Shown one piece after another: positions 1-7,983 of a stretch of 64,000 nt of DNA. The stretch comes from RGIG4140 sp045638265 (GTDB taxonomy: Bacteria > Pseudomonadota > Alphaproteobacteria > CAAHEQ01 > UBA3637): contig JAZUBA010000077.1 of NCBI GenBank assembly GCA_045638265.1, positions 1 through 64,000 on the forward strand, written 5' to 3'. The notes under the pieces were generated by a model, which ran no database searches, had not been told where the DNA came from, and saw only the letters and a list, made by a program, of their open reading frames with translations. How positions within the stretch are numbered: position 1 is the stretch's first letter; each line of letters begins with the position of its first letter. The position numbers were made by a program, and so were the translations under genes.

Positions 1-1092
1 TGGTGCCGATACTTATGGTATTTATAATGCAGATAAGTCAAAAGTTGATATTGAATTAGCCGATGTTGATATGACGATTAATGCCACAGGAACAGGTTAT
101 GGAGCATATTTGCAAACGACAGGGACTGTTTCATTAGGAGACACATCTATTGCAGTAAATGCAGATGAAAAAGCACAAGGTATTTACGCAACAGGAGTTG
201 ATGTAACAACAGGAACGTTAAACACAACAGTTGCATCAAGCGAAGGAAAAGGTGTAGGCGTTAATATAAATAACGGCTCATTAACCACAGAAGACTTAAC
301 ATTAGACGTAAGTGGTAAAGCAGGTGCATGGGGTGCCAATTTGGTTAAATCAGATTTAACAGTTAATGGAGCAACAACAGATATCAAAGCAACAAACGCA
401 GACGGATTGGCAACAGGTATTTGGTTCAATATCGGTGAAGTCAATTTGAATACAGATACGACAAGTATTGTTGCAGATGGTGCCGAAGCATATGGTATTC
501 GAGCCTTATCTGATCCAAATTTAATTTCTAACGTTAATATTAAAGGTTCAGAAGTTAATATAGCAGCACATGGTACAACTGGTCTTATGTCAGTTGGTAT
601 TGTTGGTAGCGGACCATCTACAACAAACATTGAAGCAGATACGGTCAATATTGAAGCAACTTCTGAAGATGGTTTAGCTTACGCAATTGCAGCTCAATAC
701 GGAAACAGTATGTCCTTAGGCAGTGGTAACGTAACATTAACGGCAACATCAAGCAATTCTGAAGCAGTTGGTATTTTAACGGCTGATTTGGCATCAGATT
801 TATCATCAGAAACAAGCGTTACATCAACAGGTTCAGTTACAATGAACGTTAGTGGTGATGATGCTTATGGTATATATAATGAAGATAAATCAAAAGTTGA
901 TATTGAATTAGCTGATGTTGATATGACGATTAATGCTACAGGAACAGGTTGTGGAGCATATTTGCAAACGACAGGGACTGTTTCATTAGGAGATACATCT
1001 ATTGCAGTAAATGCAGATGAAAAAGCACAAGGTATTTACGCAACAGGGGTTGATGTAACAACAGGAACATTAAACACAACAGTTGCATCAAC
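1..1092 (+). repeat. Spaced 852-bp-offset repeat in the passenger
   Basis: Bases 1 to about 240 recur at about 853-1092 with an 852-bp (284-codon) offset. The copies share the segment that starts with the Met-Thr-Ile-Asn-Ala-Thr-Gly motif and differ only by scattered substitutions, so a recent in-frame duplication is likely. Confidence 0.85.
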
Positions 1093-3643
1093 AGACGGAA
1101 CAGCAGTTGCATTGAATATGACAGACGGATCATCATTGAGTACATCTGATTTAACGGTAGCAGCAAGTGGTAAAGCAGGTGCAGTTGGCGTTAATATGGA
1201 TGGTTCATTGACAGTTACAGGCACTCAAGTTGATGTTACGGCAACAAGTGAAGCAGGTGCTGCCGCAGGTATTGTATTAAGCAACGGTAGTTTGAACTTG
1301 GGTACAGCTACAACAACCGTTACAGCCAGTGGTGCAACAGATGTTGCAGGTATTGAAACAACAGGAGTTGATGTAACAACAGGAACATTAAACACAACAG
1401 TTGCATCAACAGATGGAACAGCAATTGCATTGAATATGACAGAGGGATCATCATTGAGTACATCTGATTTAACGATAGCAGCAAGTGGTAAAGCAGGTGC
1501 AGTTGGCGTTAATATGGATGGTTCATTGACAGTTACAGGCAGTCAAGTTGATGTTACGGCAACAAGTGAAGCCGGTGCCGCTGCAGGTATTGTATTAAGC
1601 AACGGTAGTTTGAACTTGGGTACAGCTACAACAACTGTTACAGCCAATGGTGCAACAGATGTTATGGGTATTCAAGCAACAAATGTTGATATGAATATTA
1701 CAGGTACGGATGTTTATGTTACGGTTAGCGGAAAATCCGGTTTAGCGACAGGTATTCAATCTATTGGTTTATCATCAACAACCATTGATGCTACAACTGT
1801 AGATATTTCAGCATCATCAGAAACTGGTTCGGCTTATGCTCTTTCTGCAAATGCATTTTCATTTGGTAATGCAAAAACAAGCTTGAAATCTGATGCAACA
1901 AATGGTTTGGCTGTAGGCTTGTTTACACCAGGTCTTGCAACAAACCAAGATGCAACAAATATTAGCATAACAGGTCCTGTTTCTATTACTGCAACAGGTT
2001 CTGAAGCAGCTGGTATTTTCAATATGGACACATCAAAAATTGATATTGATTTGGCAGAAGTTACAATCAATGCAACAGGTACAAACAGTGGTTATGGTGC
2101 TTATTTAACTACAACCGGTAATGTTGCTTTGGGTTCCGAAGGAAAAACTTCTACTATCACGGCAACAGGTGCAGAAAGCTATGGTCTTTATATCGGTTCT
2201 GGTTCAAATGTGACCTTGGCTGGTAATATGACTGTATCTGGTGAAACAGCAGATATTCATAATGATGGTACATTGACAATTGGTGATAACATCACATTGA
2301 CAAACGGCATTGAGGGTTCAGGTTCAATTACATTTGAAGCAGATACAGTTTTAAATGCTACATTATCTGAAACAACCATTAAAGCGGGTTCTGTTGAAAT
2401 TGAAAATGGTGCCGAAGTTGATTTGCTTATTACTGGTGGTATTAAAGCCGGTACATATGAATTTATTACGGCAGATACTTTGAATGGTGCATTTGAAATT
2501 GCTGATAATGGTCAATATCTTATTGATAATGCCGAAGACGGTTCTATTACAATTACACAGAAATCAGAAGAACAAATTGCTGATGAAATCGGAGCATCAT
2601 CCGAAGAAACATCTGCTTTGATGGCTATGATTAATGCTGACGGTAACAGTACAGCAATTGGTAATGTAATTGCGGCAGAATTGTCAAAAGCATTACAACA
2701 AGGTAATCCGGAACCGGCCTTAAAGGTTTCTCAAGCACTTACACCGACACAACCGAATATTGTACCAACCATTGAACAAGACAAAGTTTTAACAATGATT
2801 GGTTTAGCTGATACACGTATGGCTAAAGTCGGAAAAGGCAGAAACGGCGGTGATATTATGCATAGTGGCGGTTTGTGGGTACAAGGCTTGTATAATAAAT
2901 CAAAACAAGATCGTACTGCTTCAAACAGTGGTTTCAATGCATACTCACGTGGCTTGGCATTGGGTATTGACCATGCTTTAACAGATGATGTTACTGTGGG
3001 TATAGGTTACGGTTTCACAGAAACAGATACAAAAGCAGGTGGTCGTGATGCTACAATTGACGGACATAACGTATTTGTTTACGGTGAATATCAACCATCT
3101 CAATGGTATGTCAACAGCGTTTTGAATTATGGTTTTGCTAAATACAAAGAATCAAAATCAGCATTGGGCATGGCATTGAAAGACAAATATGACGTTAATA
3201 CATACAGTGCTCAGGTTATGACCGGTTATGATTTTGCAAACGGTATTACACCGGAAGCAGGATTACGTTATGTTTTAGTTGATGCCGATACATATTCTGA
3301 CGGTTTCCAACGTGTTAAAACAAAGAATAACGATGTTTTAACAGCAGTTGCCGGTGTTAAATATGCTCCGACATATTACAACTGTAATTGGAAATTCCAA
3401 CCAACAGCACGTGTTGCTTTGACCTATGACTTGATTTCAGACGGCACAGATGCCAATGTAGCAGTTTATGGTGGCGGTACATATCGTGTTGAAGGTCAAC
3501 GCTTACACCGTTTGGGTGTTGAAGGTAGTTTAGGCTTAACAACTTCCTACAAGAACATTGATATGACTCTTGAATATAACGGAAGTTTACGTCAAGACTA
3601 CTCCTCACAAGGTGGTATGGCTCGTTTGAAATATAACTTCTAA
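1..3643 (+). CDS. Autotransporter, 5' end outside the window
   Basis: The reading frame is open from the first bases, so the signal peptide and N-terminus lie upstream. About 850 residues are a Thr/Ser/Gly/Ala-rich passenger with TATGI/ATGV-type repeats, as expected of a beta-helix exposed on the cell surface. The last 260 or so residues (from about 2850) alternate aromatic and small residues in amphipathic strands and end in Tyr-Asn-Phe, the C-terminal Phe signature of a type V autotransporter barrel that inserts into the outer membrane. Near-identical DNA repeats lie inside the passenger (318-bp tandem and 852-bp spaced copies). The gene is followed by a hairpin terminator. The secretion class is confident; the ligand or role (adhesion, surface masking) cannot be read from the sequence. 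Confidence 0.9.
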   Translation, partial: GADTYGIYNADKSKVDIELADVDMTINATGTGYGAYLQTTGTVSLGDTSIAVNADEKAQGIYATGVDVTTGTLNTTVASSEGKGVGVNINNGSLTTEDLTLDVSGKAGAWGANLVKSDLTVNGATTDIKATNADGLATGIWFNIGEVNLNTDTTSIVADGAEAYGIRALSDPNLISNVNIKGSEVNIAAHGTTGLMSVGIVGSGPSTTNIEADTVNIEATSEDGLAYAIAAQYGNSMSLGSGNVTLTATSSNSEAVGILTADLASDLSSETSVTSTGSVTMNVSGDDAYGIYNEDKSKVDIELADVDMTINATGTGCGAYLQTTGTVSLGDTSIAVNADEKAQGIYATGVDVTTGTLNTTVASTDGTAVALNMTDGSSLSTSDLTVAASGKAGAVGVNMDGSLTVTGTQVDVTATSEAGAAAGIVLSNGSLNLGTATTTVTASGATDVAGIETTGVDVTTGTLNTTVASTDGTAIALNMTEGSSLSTSDLTIAASGKAGAVGVNMDGSLTVTGSQVDVTATSEAGAAAGIVLSNGSLNLGTATTTVTANGATDVMGIQATNVDMNITGTDVYVTVSGKSGLATGIQSIGLSSTTIDATTVDISASSETGSAYALSANAFSFGNAKTSLKSDATNGLAVGLFTPGLATNQDATNISITGPVSITATGSEAAGIFNMDTSKIDIDLAEVTINATGTNSGYGAYLTTTGNVALGSEGKTSTITATGAESYGLYIGSGSNVTLAGNMTVSGETADIHNDGTLTIGDNITLTNGIEGSGSITFEADTVLNATLSETTIKAGSVEIENGAEVDLLITGGIKAGTYEFITADTLNGAFEIADNGQYLIDNAEDGSITITQKSEEQIADEIGASSEETSALMAMINADGNSTAIGNVIAAELSKALQQGNPEPALKVSQALTPTQPNIVPTIEQDKVLTMIGLADTRMAKVGKGRNGGDIMHSGGLWVQGLYNKSKQDRTASNSGFNAYSRGLALGIDHALTDDVTVGIGYGFTETDTKAGGRDATIDGHNVFVYGEYQPSQWYVNSVLNYGFAKYKESKSALGMALKDKYDVNTYSAQVMTGYDFANGITPEAGLRYVLVDADTYSDGFQRVKTKNNDVLTAVAGVKYAPTYYNCNWKFQPTARVALTYDLISDGTDANVAVYGGGTYRVEGQRLHRLGVEGSLGLTTSYKNIDMTLEYNGSLRQDYSSQGGMARLKYNF
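1043..1668 (+). repeat. Two tandem 318-bp copies inside the autotransporter passenger
   Basis: The stretch from about 1043 to 1350 recurs from 1361 to 1668 with few differences and an exact 318-bp (106-codon) offset, so the reading frame is kept. Both copies encode the same block beginning with a Gly-Val-Asp-Val-Thr-Thr-Gly motif. Confidence 0.9.
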
Positions 3644-3670
3644 TTTCAAACTTTTAAGTCTGCAAAACGC

Positions 3671-3705
3671 AAAAAGGTTCCTTGTTTTTACAGGGAACTT
3701 TTTTG
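3671..3705 (+). terminator. Rho-independent terminator of the autotransporter gene
   Basis: An AAAGGTTCC... / ...GGGAACTTTT hairpin with one bulge is followed by a run of six T. It lies 28 bases after the autotransporter stop. Confidence 0.8.
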
Positions 3706-3781
3706 TATGGACAATTCAGAAATAAAAAAACAAGAAAAATGGGTATTTTATAAAAAAAATGATAAAAATAAAAACAAATGC

Positions 3782-3809
3782 TTGCAAAACGTATAAAGAA
3801 GTTTATAAT
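3782..3809 (+). promoter_or_regulatory. Probable sigma-70 promoter
   Basis: TTGCAA, 16 bases, then TATAAT, about 30 bases before the start of the flavodoxin-fold gene. Confidence 0.6.
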
Positions 3810-3838
3810 ATTTCATTGGATAATGAAAGAGAGATAAT

Positions 3839-4471
3839 ATGCGTACATTAAAAGTTTTATTAATTAACGGCAGTCCGCATCCCAAAGGATGTACATATAC
3901 CGCTTTGTCTGAAGTTGCTAAAACATTAGAAGGTGAGGGTGTTCAAACCGAGATTTTTCATATCGGAAGCGAGCCGATACACGGTTGTATTGCCTGTGGT
4001 AAATGTCGGGAAATAGGACAATGTGTTTTTTCAAAAGATTGCGTTAATTTATGCATTGAAAAAGCCAAAGCAGCTGATGCTATTATTGTCGGTTCTCCGG
4101 TCTATTATGCAGGTGCAAACGGTGCTGTTTGTGCATTAATGGACAGAATGTTTTATGTCGCCGGTAAATCATTGGCATTTAAACCGGCTGCTGCCGTTGT
4201 CAGTTGTCGTCGATGTGGTTCTACCGGCGCATTGGATAGATTGAATAAATATTTTTCTATTTCAAATATGCCAATCGTATCTTCACAATATTGGAATGAA
4301 GTTCATGGTAACACACCTGAGGAAGTTCGTAAAGATGTTGAAGGTATGCAAATTATGCGGACATTAGGACGTAATATGGCATGGATGCTAAAATGTATTG
4401 AAAGCGGACGCAGAGCAGGGTTGTTGACACCTTCTCGTGAAACTTGGACGCCGACAAACTTTATTAGATAA
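3839..4471 (+). CDS. Flavodoxin-fold NAD(P)H-dependent FMN reductase family protein
   Basis: The N-terminus has the FMN phosphate-binding pattern of the FMN_red family (LINGSPHPKGCTYTAL), with strand and helix spacing of a flavodoxin fold. It is followed by a Cys-rich insert (CIACGKC...C...C around residues 51-72), typical of iron-sulfur flavoprotein-like members, and then the conserved GSPVYY segment near residue 87. The protein probably carries out electron transfer or a quinone/nitro reduction in the cytosol; the substrate is not predictable. It is 210 residues, normal for the family. The gene stands alone between its own promoter and terminator. A GAGAGATAAT sequence supports the ATG chosen. 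Confidence 0.85.
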   Translation: MRTLKVLLINGSPHPKGCTYTALSEVAKTLEGEGVQTEIFHIGSEPIHGCIACGKCREIGQCVFSKDCVNLCIEKAKAADAIIVGSPVYYAGANGAVCALMDRMFYVAGKSLAFKPAAAVVSCRRCGSTGALDRLNKYFSISNMPIVSSQYWNEVHGNTPEEVRKDVEGMQIMRTLGRNMAWMLKCIESGRRAGLLTPSRETWTPTNFIR

Positions 4472-4483
4472 AAAGAATAAAAA

Positions 4484-4518
4484 ATAAACCGTCATTTTTT
4501 TGATGGTTTATTTTTTTG
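4484..4518 (+). terminator. Terminator between convergent genes
   Basis: The stem AATAAACCGTCA / TGATGGTTTATT has a poly-T loop and a downstream T run. It lies between the flavodoxin-like gene and the convergent murD, so it may serve both. Confidence 0.75.
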
Positions 4519-4549
4519 TTTCAAACAATTATATTTTAGAGTTAAATAA

Positions 4550-5839
4550 TTAGTTTAAGTTATTTTCCTTATTTTTTTGAATGCAATTTTCAAAATCTTT
4601 TCCTCGTTCTTCAAAATTTTGATATAAATTATAACTGGGTGCTGCCGGTGAAAGAATAACTTTACCACCCATCGGTGTTTGTTGTTGAGCCATTTTGACA
4701 GCTTCTTGCATTGAGTTAGCTGAGTATGCTTGAATATCCGCTTGTTCAGCCATTTGTGCAATGCGTGTACCCGTATCAGGGAGCGTAATAAACAAAATCC
4801 TGTTTTTTAGCGTTCTTGCATAGTCAATTAGAGGTTCATAAATCTGACCTCGGTCATATCCTCCAACTAATAATGTTAAATATCCGCCGTTATCATAAGC
4901 TTTTAAAGCAGCAATTGCCGATTCAGGTGTTGTTGAAATACTATCATCAATAAAAGTTAAACCATTAAAAGTTCCCACATTTTGTAACCGATGCGGTAAT
5001 GCATTCATCGTTTGAAATGCAGATTGTATAACTTTATCTGTTATCGTTTGATTGAATAATTTTAACACCGTTAAAACAGCACAGGCATTTAAAGCATTGT
5101 GTTCACCTTTTAAGTTTAAAAAATCTATGGCAAATAAAGCGGTATCATTATCAAAAAACAGTCCTTTTTCTAAATGAATTGTATTGAATGTGTTGAATTG
5201 ATGCAGATTTTGAACGTTTATTAATTCAGATAATATTGTTTCGTTTGAACCGTTAATAACGGCTTGTTCAGATAATTGAATCAATTTACATTTATCTTGA
5301 TAATAATTATGATGTGATAAATGCCATTGTAAATGTTCGGGATACAAATTCAGCAAAACGGCAATATCACATCCTTTTGTTAAACCGGCACATTGATAAC
5401 TGGATAATTCCGCAACAACAATATCCGGTTCATCAAACAGCATTTCAATTAACGGAATACCGATATTACCCGCCAGTTTTACTGTGAACCCACATTGGAC
5501 AAGTGTGTGATAAAGTAAAGAAGATGTTGTGCTTTTTCCTTTTGTTCCCGTAACACCAATGACTTTTGTCTGTTCAGATTTATTATGCAAAAATAAATCT
5601 GTTCCCGTTGTAAAGATAATACCTTGTTTTTGAGCTTGTTGTATTTCGGGACGGTATAAACTGACACCAGGGGAGGTTATGACAATATCACAGTTATTTA
5701 ACACCGTTAAATTGTTATCATCAAACGACAAAACCGTTGCGGAGGGAACAAAACGGTTAACAGCTTGCACAACTGCCAGTCCTTCACGACCCATCCCCCA
5801 AATACCAACGGTTTTATTTTGTAAGTCTAGCCATTTCAT
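4550..5839 (-). CDS. murD: UDP-N-acetylmuramoyl-L-alanine:glutamate ligase (MurD, probably MurD2-type)
   Basis: A three-domain Mur ligase of 429 residues. The ATP-binding P-loop GTKGKST is at residues 98-104, and near the C-terminus is the MurD-type SPAAPSYN...NFEERGKDF block. The enzyme adds glutamate to UDP-MurNAc-L-Ala in the cytosol. Two usual MurD motifs are altered: the segment normally read as NDSKATN is DDSISTTPES, and the LDRH-type Mg/Lys loop is EHLQWH. It lies 17 bp downstream of murL on the same strand. In the known MurD2-MurL pathway the ligase uses L-glutamate and MurL then inverts it, so L-Glu is the inferred substrate here. The ligase family is certain; the stereospecificity is inferred from the neighbour. 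Confidence 0.9.
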   Translation of the reverse strand: MKWLDLQNKTVGIWGMGREGLAVVQAVNRFVPSATVLSFDDNNLTVLNNCDIVITSPGVSLYRPEIQQAQKQGIIFTTGTDLFLHNKSEQTKVIGVTGTKGKSTTSSLLYHTLVQCGFTVKLAGNIGIPLIEMLFDEPDIVVAELSSYQCAGLTKGCDIAVLLNLYPEHLQWHLSHHNYYQDKCKLIQLSEQAVINGSNETILSELINVQNLHQFNTFNTIHLEKGLFFDNDTALFAIDFLNLKGEHNALNACAVLTVLKLFNQTITDKVIQSAFQTMNALPHRLQNVGTFNGLTFIDDSISTTPESAIAALKAYDNGGYLTLLVGGYDRGQIYEPLIDYARTLKNRILFITLPDTGTRIAQMAEQADIQAYSANSMQEAVKMAQQQTPMGGKVILSPAAPSYNLYQNFEERGKDFENCIQKNKENNLN

Positions 5840-5856
5840 TAGTTAAATATCCTTAT

Positions 5857-7197
5857 TTATGAGCGAAATTTTTGTATGACTTCGGGTTCAATTTCCGATG
5901 GAATCAAATGTTCTTCCGACGGAGTAAATAAATTCGGCAAGTCATTAAAATTCTGTACCTGACACACAGAATCAATTAACGCCTGAATAACGGTGTCATT
6001 TTGCCATTGCGGTTGTTCACTTAACATCATAAAAGCACAACGGCTTTCTTCAATTTCACCAACACACTCAAATGGTTTATGACCGCTTAATCCTAATAAT
6101 TCTTTAAAGCCTTCCGTTTGTGTGTCATCATTTAATGGATTGGTTCCAACGTAACGCACTAAAATCTCTTTATCAACAAAAGGAGCTAATATTAAAAAAA
6201 CAAAGCGACACTTATCACAATTACCGCACCAACGTTCAAGGCGTTTTGTTTCGTCTAATTTAAACGCTTTATTGCAACTGGTAAAGACTGGAAAATAGGC
6301 TTGACATTCACAGGCAAATAAACGGGCAATAGCTATTTCGGATAATGGTCGTAATAGTGAAAAATATCTGAAATCAGGCGTAATGGCTCGTGTTATCTCA
6401 TAAAAATTTTGTTCAAATTCAAATGATTTACTGTATTGATGGTTTACCATCAAATCACCCTGCATTAGATTGCCGTTATTGGCAGAGCGTTCACACGAGA
6501 GAGCAACATATTGATAATTGTACAAAACGGCAGAAGCCCATAACACAAAAGCTAACATCCCCGTAATCGGAACATGACCGTTTTTAACAGTGCCGGATTG
6601 ATTTAATTCAATCAGATGCGGAGATATTTTTCTTGTCAAAGCAATTGAATCTAAACCGGAAACGTGTATACACTCTTGAATGGGACGGGGTAATCCAACA
6701 GAAATTGCCTGACAATCTAAACCAATTTTTTTCAATATTTCCAACGTCAGACACGAATCTTTTCCACCGCCGACAGGAACAAGATAACGATTTTTTAAAT
6801 CAGTGTTATGTTTTTTTGTTGTGCTTGCACCGTAAGGGAATGATATTTTTCCTTGTAAATTCATATTGTTACGGACGGCAAACTCGCCTAAACCATTTAC
6901 ATAGAACCGATTAAAAAAATCTGCCTGTGTTTTTGAAAGAACTCCGCTTTCAATGATAATTGTTTCGGGACAAAACGTTTTGTAATAACTGATACCGAAG
7001 GCAATATGGGTTAAAAAGAAAATATCATTTAAAATGAACCGTTGTGATTCGGTTAAAGAAAATGGGATTTGGGGAAAATAAAGATGTTCTTCAAACGTAT
7101 GCAGAACGGTGTTTCCCTCTGAAACGGCATAATTTAAGACCAAATCACCCGTTTGTTCGTTAAAATCATAACTTTTGTAATAAAAAACCTTGCACAA
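5857..7197 (-). CDS. murL: UDP-MurNAc-L-Ala-L-Glu epimerase (MurL)
   Basis: About 446 residues. It contains a PP-loop-type adenylation motif PVGGGKDS near residue 140, a Ser/Asn-rich ERSANNGN block followed by VNHQYSKS, and a C-terminal Cys motif RWCGNCDKCRFVFL. This combination is that of MurL, the ATP-dependent glycopeptidyl-glutamate epimerase first described in Xanthomonas, which converts terminal L-Glu to D-Glu after MurD2 action and replaces glutamate racemase. The start chosen is TTG at 7197, because an AAAAGGA ribosome site lies 9 bases before it. An ATG at 7239 has no such site, and the longest frame would overlap the divergent gene. It forms an operon with murD downstream. Confidence 0.82.
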   Translation of the reverse strand: MCKVFYYKSYDFNEQTGDLVLNYAVSEGNTVLHTFEEHLYFPQIPFSLTESQRFILNDIFFLTHIAFGISYYKTFCPETIIIESGVLSKTQADFFNRFYVNGLGEFAVRNNMNLQGKISFPYGASTTKKHNTDLKNRYLVPVGGGKDSCLTLEILKKIGLDCQAISVGLPRPIQECIHVSGLDSIALTRKISPHLIELNQSGTVKNGHVPITGMLAFVLWASAVLYNYQYVALSCERSANNGNLMQGDLMVNHQYSKSFEFEQNFYEITRAITPDFRYFSLLRPLSEIAIARLFACECQAYFPVFTSCNKAFKLDETKRLERWCGNCDKCRFVFLILAPFVDKEILVRYVGTNPLNDDTQTEGFKELLGLSGHKPFECVGEIEESRCAFMMLSEQPQWQNDTVIQALIDSVCQVQNFNDLPNLFTPSEEHLIPSEIEPEVIQKFRS

Positions 7198-7271
7198 AAT
7201 ATTTTTTCCTTTTAAAATAACGTTTATCTTGTTATACATCAAATTCAAAAAAAAGCAAAGGGAATTTACAG

Positions 7272-7949
7272 ATGACACAAAGAAAAAAAAGAACGGCAGG
7301 TTCCCGTTTAATCTTTTTATTGATTGTTTTATCCGTTTTTGGCATTTGCCATGTGATTTTAAGAGATTTTAATATGACTCCGGCAGAGTTGTTTGAAACG
7401 GCACAAACGGCACAAAAAAACGGGTCATATCGCAAAGCGGAACGTTATTATCTACGGGCAACAACGGCAGGGAATCCGAATGTAGCCTTAACAGCTTCAT
7501 ATTATTTGGGAAATCTTTATCGTACAGGAGGCGATGGATTTCCGATTAATGGGCAAAAAGCCGAAATGTTTTTAGAACAGGCAGCCTTAAAAAATATGCC
7601 ACAGGCACAATACGATTTAGCTCTCATGTATGATACAGGGGATAAAATTAAAGCCAATCGTGAAAAAGCCATTAAATTAATGCAATCAGCTGTTGACAAT
7701 AATTATCCGGATGCCTTTTATAGTATGGCGGTCTGGATTGAACGGGGTTATTTAGGAAAACCCGATATGCAACAAGCAATCGCTCTTTATGAAAAAGCCG
7801 CTATTCAAGGAAATGTTTATGCCATGACAAGTTTAATAACTTTATATGGTGGTTCGGCAGAAGGTGTTGAACCTAATCCCGAACGGGCTTCATTTTGGAA
7901 AACGGCATTGACAGAAATTAATAATGCATTGAAACCAAAAAAGAAATAA
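7272..7949 (+). CDS. Membrane-anchored Sel1/TPR repeat protein
   Basis: A basic N-terminus is followed by one hydrophobic helix (residues about 11-27, RLIFLLIVLSVFGICHV), then Sel1-like helical repeats with the A-x-x-x-L-G-x-x-Y-x-x-G spacing (for example YYLGNLYRTGGDG and AQYDLALMYDTGD). The protein probably faces the periplasm and acts as a scaffold; no catalytic motif is present. It is 225 residues and is transcribed divergently from murL, with a ribosome site GGGAA before the ATG. The next gene, pepN, follows after 34 bases and is likely co-transcribed. Confidence 0.8.
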   Translation: MTQRKKRTAGSRLIFLLIVLSVFGICHVILRDFNMTPAELFETAQTAQKNGSYRKAERYYLRATTAGNPNVALTASYYLGNLYRTGGDGFPINGQKAEMFLEQAALKNMPQAQYDLALMYDTGDKIKANREKAIKLMQSAVDNNYPDAFYSMAVWIERGYLGKPDMQQAIALYEKAAIQGNVYAMTSLITLYGGSAEGVEPNPERASFWKTALTEINNALKPKKK

Positions 7950-7983
7950 TAATTACAATATAACAAAAAAGGAAGGGGAAACT

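Noticed and set aside
184..648. Reverse-strand frames inside the autotransporter
   Set aside because: They mirror the Thr/Val-rich repeats of the real gene, have no ribosome site, and follow its repeat period.
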